Assembly (NCBI RefSeq): GCF_027943255.1
Contig: NC_072893.1
Span: 5,208,001 to 5,272,000, forward strand
Length of the DNA stretch: 64,000 nucleotides
Direction of reading: 5' to 3'
Source: Anastrepha obliqua
Lineage: Eukaryota > Arthropoda > Insecta > Diptera > Tephritidae
Translations under genes and position numbers: made by a program
Notes under the pieces: model-generated
Database searches by the model: none
Seen by the model: only the letters and a program-made list of their open reading frames with translations
Told to the model about the DNA's origin: nothing
Part shown: one piece after another, positions 40,791-49,209 of the stretch
How positions within the stretch are numbered: the stretch's first letter is position 1
Layout: each line of letters opens with the position of its first letter

Positions 40791-41614
40791 GTTGTGGGAC
40801 GTAAAAACAAATTTTTCTTGAGCATAAGGTTATCTCTTGTACTCGTTTTTTTTCTTATGAATTTAGAAACATTCTTTACCTGACGATTTGATAAATTTAG
40901 ATCTGTTTGTAACTCACATAAATCATTAGATGATATCTGACGTACTACTTTTTTCGGATTTGCATTAATGAGTAAATCTAAGGGTTTACCATGCTGCTGC
41001 GATAGGGATGCTGGAATGGTTGTGCTTCCTTCTTTGACATTTAATTTGTCTTTAAGTATGTTCTTTTTTAACAGTCCAGATAATAATTGTTCGGCTTGCT
41101 TTGGCGATTGGACGCATTCATGAATATTTGTCAACGTTGAAGTTGCATTACATTTATGACTAACACCTTTAGCAATTAAAGTAAGACACTTTGAGCAGCG
41201 CCTACTATTAGTAGTATTAGTCTTTAAAGATTTAGATTTTTTTTTAGCATTTACGGCATCCAAATTTCCTTGTCTTGATCTAATTTCGTTGCACAAAGTA
41301 CACTCACATTCTTTTTCTGACACTGATGTACGGGTTTTTATTTTAAAATGGTATTTTGAGTAATCTGGCATTTGAAGGGAACCTTTCAAACTTGGATTTG
41401 CACTAGCTCTTATAATTTTGTGCCTACAAGCACAACAAACCACATCAGGAAGCCTTGAATCCTTTTCATTAAAATCAGGAAATAGTAGTTTGATTTGAGC
41501 TCCAATTGCGCCTGTAGTTTTAAAATATTGTTTCTGCGGCTTCCTTTTGCAAATCAAACACATACTATGACGATTTTGTTCATGATTTTTGGAAGATTTA
41601 CCTTGTGACTGCAT
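40733..41614 (-). CDS. ORF1 of the long-TIR element: RAG1 N-terminal-like zinc-finger region
   Basis: The 293-aa frame opens the gene and overlaps ORF2 by 58 bases in the +1/-1 relation. Cysteine pairs occur as SMCLICKRKP, PDVVCCACRHKI, CECTLCNEIRSRQG and RRCSKCLTLIAKGVSHKC. The first three pairs, their spacing and the intervening LFPDFNEKDSRLPD resemble the RAG1 N-terminal region, which has CxxC, then D...D...P...CxxC, then CDICHTAR-like sequence. The tail carries basic helices (NRQVKNVSKFIRKKT). The frame appears intact. It may be the 5' part of a single transposase made by frameshifting into ORF2. Confidence 0.7.
   Translation of the reverse strand: MQSQGKSSKNHEQNRHSMCLICKRKPQKQYFKTTGAIGAQIKLLFPDFNEKDSRLPDVVCCACRHKIIRASANPSLKGSLQMPDYSKYHFKIKTRTSVSEKECECTLCNEIRSRQGNLDAVNAKKKSKSLKTNTTNSRRCSKCLTLIAKGVSHKCNATSTLTNIHECVQSPKQAEQLLSGLLKKNILKDKLNVKEGSTTIPASLSQQHGKPLDLLINANPKKVVRQISSNDLCELQTDLNLSNRQVKNVSKFIRKKTSTRDNLMLKKNLFLRPTTWMIFLKCSHLILKQQKKT
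40808..40814 (-). promoter_or_regulatory. Candidate -1 ribosomal frameshift heptamer between ORF1 and ORF2
   Basis: Within the ORF1/ORF2 overlap the minus strand reads A AAT TTG in the ORF1 frame, which fits the X XXY YYZ slippery pattern. A -1 slip here would enter the ORF2 frame and continue to FFEVQSFDFETTKK. No downstream pseudoknot was established. A simple frameshift mutation or unseen intron could equally explain the two frames. Confidence 0.35.
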
Positions 41615-41982
41615 GTCTAATGATTGCTATTTAAAAATGAATAATAATAATAATGTAATAGATTAAATAAACACTTTGCGTCAATAGTTAAAGTTTAAAA
41701 TTTCGAAAAATTGACTTACCTAATCTAATTAATTTTTACAAATAATGAACATAATTATTCTCTGTTCTTGCTCTACTGCGCATTTTATTTTAGTGACTAT
41801 AGGCTCCTGTGTAAAACTACGACGCAATTATTTTTCTACTATGACTATGACTCTGACTCCGATTGTTGCGCAGTTAGATTCGTGAAATATATGTAATTAT
41901 TTTGATGTTTACCGTTATAATTTCGCATTGGAATGTGATGCCGCAAGGGTCGTCCACCAGTACAAATCCTATACGTCCTATA

Positions 41983-42321
41983 CAATGAACAATGTGCGCT
42001 TGTGGTGGACATTCAAATGCGAATAACTTTGCCATTTATGATCGGATTCTTTTCAAATAAATTGCATAAAATAGAAGACAACGAGGGCTTTCGATCCCAA
42101 TTTTCAAAACAGTTTTGAGATTTCGAAAAAGTATTGAATAAAATATAATATAGTAATAATAGCGCTATTTCTAATTTCAAACTCAAATTATTTAAAATCG
42201 GCCACGTGAACTGATTTTAAATTCTATATTAAAACATTCCCTACTAACCCAAGAATCATAATCAAAAGGAATTTCGAAGTGCCAACTCATTTTTATTTAA
42301 GCCCCCTTCTAGAGCACCGTG
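41983..42321. repeat. Right 339-bp terminal inverted repeat
   Basis: Mirror copy of 39076-39414, ending ...GAGCACCGTG at 42321 and followed by GCGC. The 41615-41982 stretch inside it is the short 5' leader of ORF1 with no further gene. Confidence 0.9.
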
Positions 42322-43015
42322 GCGCATCATGCTCAATGAAAAACTTAAAATACCGTCTTCAAATTTTAGTTTTTGCAGCCATTTTGAGACAGTCGACTCA
42401 GAAGGCAACGGTAATCCTTTGTTGTATAAATAATTATACGTCTTTCGCCCAGCAGAATGCAAGGATATAGCCTGTGCCATATCGTCCCAAGCCCAATGAA
42501 TTGTTTTGGTCGGGTCTTCTAACTTTTTAATTTGCCCCTCAGAAAGTATTTGACTGACGTTTGATTTGAATTCATCCAGTTTCACTAGTCGTTCCTTAAG
42601 ATGAGCCAATTCTTTTTCCAGTTGAGACACACGAGAATCGGTAAATGATCTAAATCAAAATTCGTTTATATAAAACTACACTTTTCAAATAAAAAAGAAT
42701 TTACTCTGTTTGCGTAGAAGCGTCAACTAAATGAGGGGCTGTCTCGGCCTCATTCCAACAATGCAAAATTTCGATAGGCATCGGAAGAGCATCACTATAC
42801 AATTTAGCCCTTTTCCGATCTGGTCCGATCTCGAAATCCTTTGCCGAAGTGCTGCATGATTTTACCCAATTTTTTCTTTTCACTTCGTCTTTGGGAACAT
42901 GAACAAACTTAACTTTCTCTTTTGTCCACGTTTTGAGGCACAAAACACAGCTTAGTTTTGGCATATTTCGTCTGTTAAAAGATTCAATCCAAATATTAAT
43001 AGTAAACACAGGCAT

Positions 43016-43824
43016 TTTTGATAAAATCTTCCCCGAAAATTGTTAAGAAAAATGTAGTGTTTTGAGTGTTTTCCTTTATTGTACTTTAAATATAAACAAA
43101 ATATTCTAAAAATCTCAATTTTATTAATTTACTTAAAATGTTATTTCACGAAAACCTTAAGCTATTGAAAATAAAGCACTTCAAGAAATCTTTTTTCCGT
43201 TTATTTTCTTATTCTTTGGCATTTTTTTTTTCTTATAATTTACTTAAATGATTACTAAATATATTAAGCCGGTAAAGCAATTTTGTTTTTTTGAAATGTC
43301 AAACTGCTAAAAACTTTGTAGACCAGAAATATTAATAGCAACCCTCGTATGTTTCTGTGGTCAAAAGATGGTAAGTGTCAGTGTTATTTTTTGTCACAGA
43401 AATCATGCTTACGTGGATAAATACCTGTTATTTAAAACTAGGTTCTTTTTTTTTGATGAAACGCAAAGTATTGTGGCAGCAACGGGCTCTAATCACACCT
43501 GGGTATATAAATTTTAAGCTGTTATTAACAAATAATCAGATTGATAATCTTCAACGAAAGACGTACCTAAATGTGGCTATGTGGCAGCTATTTATCAATA
43601 GTCCCAAAACTTCAAATGCAATTAATGCAATGTAATTTTCACAATGATTTTCACAGAACTTTCAATAGAATTGAAAGATGCGAAACTCTAAGCAAAGTGG
43701 AATAGGCAAAACAGTATTGCCTGCTAACTTTTTCAGCAAAAGCTTAAATTTCTACGTTTTTGAGTACTTTTTTTTAGAATTTGCTCTGAAATAAAAAGTA
43801 GCTTTTCCAAGAGGACAACAAATC
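43016..43824. other. AT-rich stretch without a supported gene
   Basis: This lies between the P-element start and the Harbinger-2b fragment. An 86-aa plus-strand frame at 43375-43635 has no recognisable motif and no supporting context. No P terminal repeat was found here. Confidence 0.5.
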
Positions 43825-44117
43825 CTATAACTCCTGGCATTGCGTATTTTGTAAAAAAATCGTGTGCTATTTGGCGTTGTTCAACTAAAGTGGGCCAACT
43901 TATCCATTGTGGACAAAGTAGTAGCTCGAAAATACTCAGCACTTCTGTCAGTATGACAGACAGAAGATTGAGCTAGGCCCACTTCATGATCCTTCCCAAC
44001 GCCTTTTTGATGTCCTCCTTCTGCGAAAAATCGCAAACATGCGCTCAATTTTACAATAGGTGGAATTCCGAATTTCTGCTTCAATGTTGGCAAGAAGTTA
44101 GTAAGGACATCTAGCAA
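43825..44117 (-). pseudogene. Harbinger-2b transposase fragment
   Basis: Shows LKQKFGIPPIVKLSACLRFF, then AEGGHQKGVGKDHEVGLAQSS, and after a frame change SWPTLVEQRQIAHDFF and KYAMPGVIG. Near-identical to the 2a copy, but a small rearrangement around 43950-43970 (CAGTATGACAGACAG) breaks the frame. The first exon (LLLSEREENLNVKVLRRRL) is at about 47880-47990, on the other side of the LINE. No catalytic core is left. Confidence 0.82.
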
Positions 44118-44508
44118 GTACTTAAATGCCGGCTTGTTTCAGTTTCAGTTTATTTGTTTATATAAATAGTACATAGTAAGACTAAGGTATTTTAATAGTA
44201 TATTACTTCAACAATATTATAAGCAACTGGAATATTTTTAACATACAAGTTTCTTAATCTAAATTTTATACCAGTTCATTTACGAATCAATCCAATATAT
44301 TTAACTTAACTATAATAATAAGAAGAAAAGAAGCAATAGGAAAAGAAAAGAAGGATTTAGAGAAGAAAGAACAAAAGTAGTAATTAGAGAATGTAGAGAG
44401 AAATTTAATGCCCTAATTTAATGCAATAAAACACTTTTAAAGTAATTGTAGACTTGTGCCCAGCCTTCACAGTGTTGGGTAATGAGTTCCACACTTCAAT
44501 AGCGTTAA

Positions 44509-45258
44509 GGGGTTATATACCTTGTGGTCCGGTGAAATTAGCGAAAGTTGGGTTTTTTTTAAAGATATGTAGCAATAATTTTATTGTATAAAAGTTTTTA
44601 TTACTGGATATTACAATGTTTAAAGAAAAAAAAAGGCTTTGTTTGTGTAAAAATATTTAAAAATGGCGGAGTTATGGCGTTTTCCCCCAAGACCCTTTTT
44701 TTGGAAGAGGCTTGCGGTGGACGCGATTCAAGTCCACCAAGTCAACTGAAATCAAAAAATCGAAAAGATTTCATTAGTATAGGGTTATATCTTCTTAGTG
44801 AACGATCAATATATTAAATATTTTGATTTTTGTGAAAATAGGAACATGTTTTTAAAAAACTCCACTTCTACAGTCCTAAAATTGGCATTAAAAAATTCAT
44901 ATCTGCAAAATAAAAATTTATACATAAAAAGTTGATCGTTCACTAAGAGGCGACATCAATTACGAACAATTAAAAAAAAAATTATAAAAATCGGTTGAAT
45001 ACTTTTTTTGCAATCGCGTCCACCGCAAAAGCATTTTTGGAAAAACACGTTTTTGAGATAATCGCGTTTAAAGTTTCAAGCGCCGCATGAGGCCGTACGC
45101 TCAGGACGTGACGACGCACAATTTAAAACGCTGTAACTTTCGATCTATTGCTCAGATCTCTATGAAATTTTTGGAAAATGTTCTCAAGGGATTGTACTTT
45201 ACGATAAAGAAATAAAATTTATTTTGATTTTTTTGAAAAACACAAGGTATATAACCCC
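44509..45258. mobile_element. TTAA-flanked foldback MITE, Kolobok-like
   Basis: The 750-bp element has perfect 18-bp TIRs, GGGGTTATATACCTTGTG at 44509-44526 and its complement at 45241-45258, inside TTAA duplications (44505-44508, 45259-45262). It has no coding frame of note. Inside, GCGGTGGACGCGATT (about 44712) pairs with AATCGCGTCCACCGC (about 45010), and TTAGTGAACGATCAA (about 44796) pairs with TTGATCGTTCACTAA (about 44933), so the arms can fold on each other. TTAA plus a GG start fits Kolobok better than piggyBac (CCY start). Keeping one TTAA restores the LINE frame. Confidence 0.85.
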
Positions 45259-45779
45259 TTAATGAAAAATAATCTAGATGATGGTAGGTAGTTAAATTTT
45301 GGAACGATGAATTTGTTGTGTCTGCGAGACTTTACTGGTATCAACTTCTCTGTCAGATAGGGAGGAGACTTGAATAATGTAAGTTTGCACAAAAATATGC
45401 AATTTCTAGCAGACAAATAACTATTAAGGCAACATCCCAGTAACCTTGATCGCCATGCAGAGATATGGTCATATCTGCCAATTCCATATACATACCACGT
45501 GGCGTTATTAAATGCCACATTAAGTTTATGGCAAGATGTGGAGTCGAGTTTGCTGTATACCACCTCAGAGTACGTAATGAGAGGCACAATTAGCTGGAGA
45601 ACTAATTTGCGCCTCCTTTTCTCTGGCGTGAATTTTGCAGAGACTCTCTTTTTTACCTTTTCCATAAAGGTAAGGGAACTTGTACCTATCCACAATTTAG
45701 GGATATTGTCAACATGCACGGCGCTATTACATATACAATTATTTTTTGGTTGTAATTTATTATGCATTTCGTCTCTAAT

Positions 45780-46680
45780 TCATCGCCTTTCTTAATGCAC
45801 TTTGAATTGTGAGATTCTCATCTTCTTCACACAGTCTTTCAAAGATGAAATTTGGCAAACCCATTACGAATTGGTTTAACACAAATGCATCTAAATTGAC
45901 CCCAAATTTACAATTAAGTGCCAACTCTTTACACGAGCATACCATTCCGCCACAGATTCACTTTCTTACTTCGTTGAAATATGAAATATTTTCCGCTCAC
46001 TAAACACAATAGTAAGTGGAGTATATTGTGTGTCGAATATTTCACACAACTCTTTAAATGATTTTGACACGGGAGTAGCTGGACTGCACAAACTGTGTAG
46101 AACTTTGTATGGAACGGCACCAATTGATTTTAATAAAATCGACTTCCTTACATTATCATCTGTGCAATTCACTTCACAGAAATGTATCTCCAAACATTCC
46201 ACGACTCCACATTCGGGTTAAATTCTGGAACATTCGTCGTTTGAAGCATTGTCACTGGTGTCACCATCTTGCTGTCGTTCGCTGACTTTTCTTCTTTAGG
46301 AGGCATGTTGTGATTTTCTTTATTTTACTGTTTTCTTTTTTGTTTTAGTTTATTTTATATGTATTTACATATATGTACAAATATATTTGTTTTTGTTGCA
46401 CACAACTTCTGTTATATTTTTTTCCGTTTTATTCTCGTCGCCAATATGTAGTGTATCAATAGAGGAAAACAACCAGCTCATTCTCAGTTCAAATAACAAC
46501 TGTCCAGTTTATTAACATTGACTCTTATTTCTAATGATTACTAATAAGGTGAATATGTATGTATGTATATAAAGAGAGTGAGAGTGATTGTTATAGATAA
46601 ATTATGTTATTTACATTGATATGCATTTATACAATGTTATTTAGGCTAACTGTAAATATCAATACTCTATAGGTAAGACA
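45780..46680 (-). mobile_element. Gypsy-type fragment: LTR, PBS and gag start inside the LINE
   Basis: On the minus strand an LTR-like block (46447 to about 46680, plus-strand start TGTAGTGTATC) is followed by a PBS-like TGGCGACGAG (46434-46443) and a leader. Then comes a gag frame starting MPPKEEKSANDSK (ATG near 46304) that contains VPEFNPNVESWN. After a frame change the gag continues as DDNVRKSILLKSIGAVPYK and SKSFKELCEIFDTQ (about 45966-46160). Nothing of pol is present. The fragment ends where LINE sequence resumes at about 45780. Confidence 0.68.
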
Positions 46681-48169
46681 TATGACTTTGACGCGTTCAG
46701 GCATAAAGAGTTTTCATTAGCCCATACAGAAATAGCAGACAAATCACTGTTTATTTTGAAGCATAAATCTTCAACGAGACCAATACGACTGGACAAGTAC
46801 AATTGTATATCATCAGCATACGCATGGGCATTCACATACTGACAAACGTTAAAGACATCATTGACAAAAAGACTGAATAAAGCGGACCAAGGATAGACCC
46901 TTGCGGAACACCAGTGTGTACGTATCTAGACTGAGATGTTGATTTACTGGTCTTGACCTTCTGCGTTTTGTCTCCAAGGTAGCTGGCCATGAGCTTCACC
47001 GCACTGTCTTTGAAGCCGAAATAGTGTTTGAGCTTCAAACATAACAATTTGTGATTCATTGAGTCAAATGCTTTAGAAAAGTCAAGTAAGCATAGTAGAG
47101 TCAAGTCTCCGTTGTCAAAACTAATTCTAATGTCGTCCAGTATTTTATCCATTGCAGTCGAGCAACTGTGACTTTGTTTGAAGCCAGATTGTAGTGGAGA
47201 GAGTAGACGATTGTTCTGTACAAATGATGAAATTTGCGTGGCCATCAAGTTTTCGCAAACTTTGGAAAATGTGGGCAGTATGCTGATATGTCTATAGTCA
47301 CCAGCATAAATAGCATTTGCCTTTTTTGCGACTGGGAAAACTATAGCCTTTTTCCATACTGCTGGGAAACATGAACTAGTCAAGCAATGGTTTATTATAT
47401 GGGTAAGGGGTCCTATTATATATTGGATGACTATACGGACGAATTTTAGCGAGATACCATCGACGCCTATTGCATTAGACTTTATTTTGGATAAAGCTTT
47501 CAGGACATCTATCTCACAAACTGTCATAAATTGAAATTGTTATTTTAGAGTAGCACAAGGTGAGGACTCTTTTATAGTAGGAGCACAATTTGTTTTCTTA
47601 CCAGCACTAATGAAGTAGTCATTAAGTTCATCAAGGTCAAACTCACATTCGGGATTTTCCTTGCCATGAATTTTAAATTTTTTTAGGTTGCGCCACAGTT
47701 CTCTTGTTGGAAGTGACGGATCAAGTTTTGAGTAACTGTACCAGCGTTTCGCTTGTCGTATTATTGCAGTGGTTTCATTTCGGATTTCCTTGTACCTGTA
47801 ATATTGCTGAAACGTAAAAAATAAGAAATTGAGTTAGTATTGCAAATTCCCATTAGCATTTTTTGTTATCTCACACTGAATCACTTTGCTCCAAAGGGTT
47901 GGAATTGTCCCTTAATCGCCTCCTGAGCACTTTCACGTTCAAATTTTCCTCACGCTCGCTCAATAATAACCTAAGCGCAATACTATACATATTATATTTC
48001 TAGAAAATTTTGAGGTATATTTTTACTTTATTTTAAGGAAATATACGCTTGCTTACGAAATTAGCACATTAGAAAGTAAATAATTTGTTCGCAATCATTT
48101 CACAATAGAGTATATCAGCTGATTCGAAGTGAAATTTTTTCCGGGCGAACTTCCCGATAAGGGCGATTG

Positions 48170-48700
48170 AGTTTTAAGTTCGAATCCTGCGCTGCTTTCG
48201 TTGTAGGCGAAGCCACAGAACTCTCCGAGCCGTTGGCGGTTACCTCTATCGCCTTCGCTTTCAAAAATATATTTATGCAGCGTCGTTATTTTGGCCTTAC
48301 TACCACTGCGCAGGCTACTTTTAATCAAATCGTTGAGGCATGCCATTCTTTTTTCCGTGTTGAGCCCCCAAAATATAGGTTTGTACTTTTATTAAAATAT
48401 AAGTATTAACAAGATTATTATTAGGTTTTTACTAAGGAATTAATTAATTGTGTATTTAGTTTTTTGCCCGACATCGACCACCTTCCACGCCAGTTAAAAC
48501 ACGACTCTCTCGTTCGCCGTTGTTGTCAACCAGGGTTGCCAGAAACACGAGAGGGGGAGTAGGGACTACACCATTCCCACATGAATACGTTTGAGTGTTA
48601 TTTTTAGCCAAAAAATTTAACTTGTTATCCCACTTCTGATCTTTGCGAAAACGCATTTTTTCTTTTTATTTCGTTTATTTCTACTAATGCGCCTTCGGCG
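48170..48700 (-). mobile_element. Fragment of an LTR retrotransposon: LTR, PBS and start of gag
   Basis: On the minus strand a probable LTR (about 48371-48700) is followed by TGGGGGCTCA (48361-48370), which matches the first bases of a tRNA-Pro-type PBS. An ORF beginning MACLNDLIKSSLRSGSKAKI (48346) then runs leftwards and loses identity at 48169, where Harbinger-2b begins. The ORF beyond that point is Harbinger sequence. The protein start resembles the helical N-terminus of BEL-type gag, but this is weak. The rest of the element is missing. Confidence 0.5.
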
Positions 48701-49200
48701 TGCTGAAGTAACCGACTACCTCAAATATGTGATTAGAATCACAGTTTTGCAAATGGTTGGCTCCTTTAAGTATCAGGTCAGTCCATAAGTTCGTGCGTTT
48801 TTTAACCCTCGTTCACGCACATATTTTAAAACCTTAGTCCACGCACATGGTGCCTGGCCAGACCCCTATACATTTACATGCATTTGTGTGGGAATTTGAC
48901 TTGTATTTTGTTGAACTTTTAGTTCAGTGAAGTAAATGTTTTTGTTTCCTTACCTTTCTATTTCATTTTGACATAGAATCAGCTACCTCTGAAAGAAAAA
49001 ATATACCTGAAAAAAATTTCGGGACTCAGAAAAAAACATTTTTTTATTTCATTTATTCTTGTCATTTATTACGAGTCAAAACAAAGTTGTTTGTACAAAA
49101 GGAATAGAATAATAATGAGTTTTAGAGTGAAATGTAATACGAAATCTCTTTATGAAGAGGCATAAGAAGCATGTGTAATCAACTTTTAAGTGTTGTTGGC
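48701..49200. other. Non-coding stretch with possible transposon ends
   Basis: At about 48774 the words CAGGTCAGTCCATAAG and TTCGTGCG resemble a mariner-type terminus, and TTAACCCTCGTTCACGCAC (about 48807) resembles a TTAA-class end. Neither has a partner in the window. No gene is seen. Confidence 0.35.
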
Positions 49201-49209
49201 ACACCGGAT

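Larger units (their letters stand above)
39076..42321 (-). mobile_element. Long-TIR DNA transposon with RAG1-N-terminus-like ORF1 (Chapaev or N-RAG-TP type, tentative)
   Basis: The 3246-bp element is bounded by 339-bp inverted repeats that appear identical, begins and ends CACGGTG/CACCGTG and is flanked by GCGC on both sides (39072-39075, 42322-42325). Keeping one GCGC leaves the P-transposase frame continuous, which confirms the boundaries and the 4-bp duplication. Two overlapping ORFs fill the interior. A 4-bp duplication and CAC termini fit the CACTA-Mirage-Chapaev group. The zinc pattern of ORF1 recalls the RAG1 N-terminal region, as reported for N-RAG-TP of Aplysia. The family name is inference. 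Confidence 0.85.
37855..43015 (-). mobile_element. P-element relic interrupted by a long-TIR transposon
   Basis: P-transposase exons span 38152-43015 on the minus strand in the expected exon order with three recognisable introns, but the gene is split at 39072-42325 by another transposon. No 31-bp P terminal repeats were found, so the outer limits are only coding limits. The mariner lies directly beyond its 3' side. Confidence 0.8.
38152..43015 (-). pseudogene. P-element transposase (THAP type), degraded and interrupted
   Basis: P transposase is a GTP-dependent RNase H-fold enzyme with an N-terminal THAP finger. The THAP region (about 42700-42965) has KLSCVLCLK, FVHVPKDEVKRKNWVKSC and DRKRAKLYSDALP, but the second zinc pair (CxxH) is absent, consistent with a small deletion. 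After an intron (about 42652-42705) come the coiled coil SQLEKELAHLKERL and PSESTVSKWLQKLKFEDG. The frame continues across the insertion into CIISFDEMRVE with a catalytic Asp, then TTASAIRRCYALGLDMYRP, NQDVLEHFFGAMRAKGGL and KYRLRRYLL. A last intron (about 38399-38454) leads to ARNTSILVD and ALEYIAGYIIRKLKL. Frameshifts occur near 38760, 38930 and 38155. Confidence 0.88.
44409..47527 (-). pseudogene. LINE ORF2 (RT) broken by two insertions
   Basis: The RT frame (46832-47527) has SNAIGVDGISLKFV, VWKKAIVFPVAKK, LLDFSKAFDSMNHKLL and GVPQGSILGPLYS. A frameshift near 46860 precedes AHAYADDIQLYLSS (about 46800), so the catalytic Asp pair is present. A gypsy fragment then interrupts, and the C-terminal part resumes at 45767 with PKLWIGTSSLTFMEKVK and LYTLITY-type sequence down to SSRLFFI at 45265. 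The last residues continue beyond the MITE as AIEVWNSLPN, the usual WNSLP motif at the end of this ORF, in frame when one TTAA is kept. Confidence 0.8.
44140..47796 (-). mobile_element. 5'-truncated non-LTR retrotransposon (CR1/jockey group) inside Harbinger-2b
   Basis: The LINE runs on the minus strand from about 47796 to a 3' end at about 44140 that finishes in short repeats (AACTGAAACTGAAAC). It contains ORF2 sequence split by a gypsy fragment (about 45780-46680) and a TTAA-flanked MITE (44509-45258). No clear target-site duplication was found at the Harbinger junctions. Clade placement is uncertain. Confidence 0.78.
43825..48169 (-). mobile_element. Second Harbinger-2 fragment (2b), opened by a LINE
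   Basis: 43825-44139 and 47797-48169 match consecutive parts of Harbinger-2a (15713-16431) and end at the same ...GGGCGATTG terminus. Between them lies a LINE (44140-47796). The left edge at 43825 cuts the transposase shortly after MPGVIG, a different breakpoint from copy 2a. Confidence 0.8.

Noticed and set aside
43375..43635. 86-aa plus-strand frame
   Set aside because: No motif, no start context, no repeat partner; treated as chance.
44584..44817. 77-aa frame inside the TTAA MITE
   Set aside because: It lies across the foldback arms and is not expected to code; no homology recognised.
48774..48830. Complete mariner and piggyBac elements at this site
   Set aside because: Only single end-like words are present; no partner TIRs or transposase sequence nearby.
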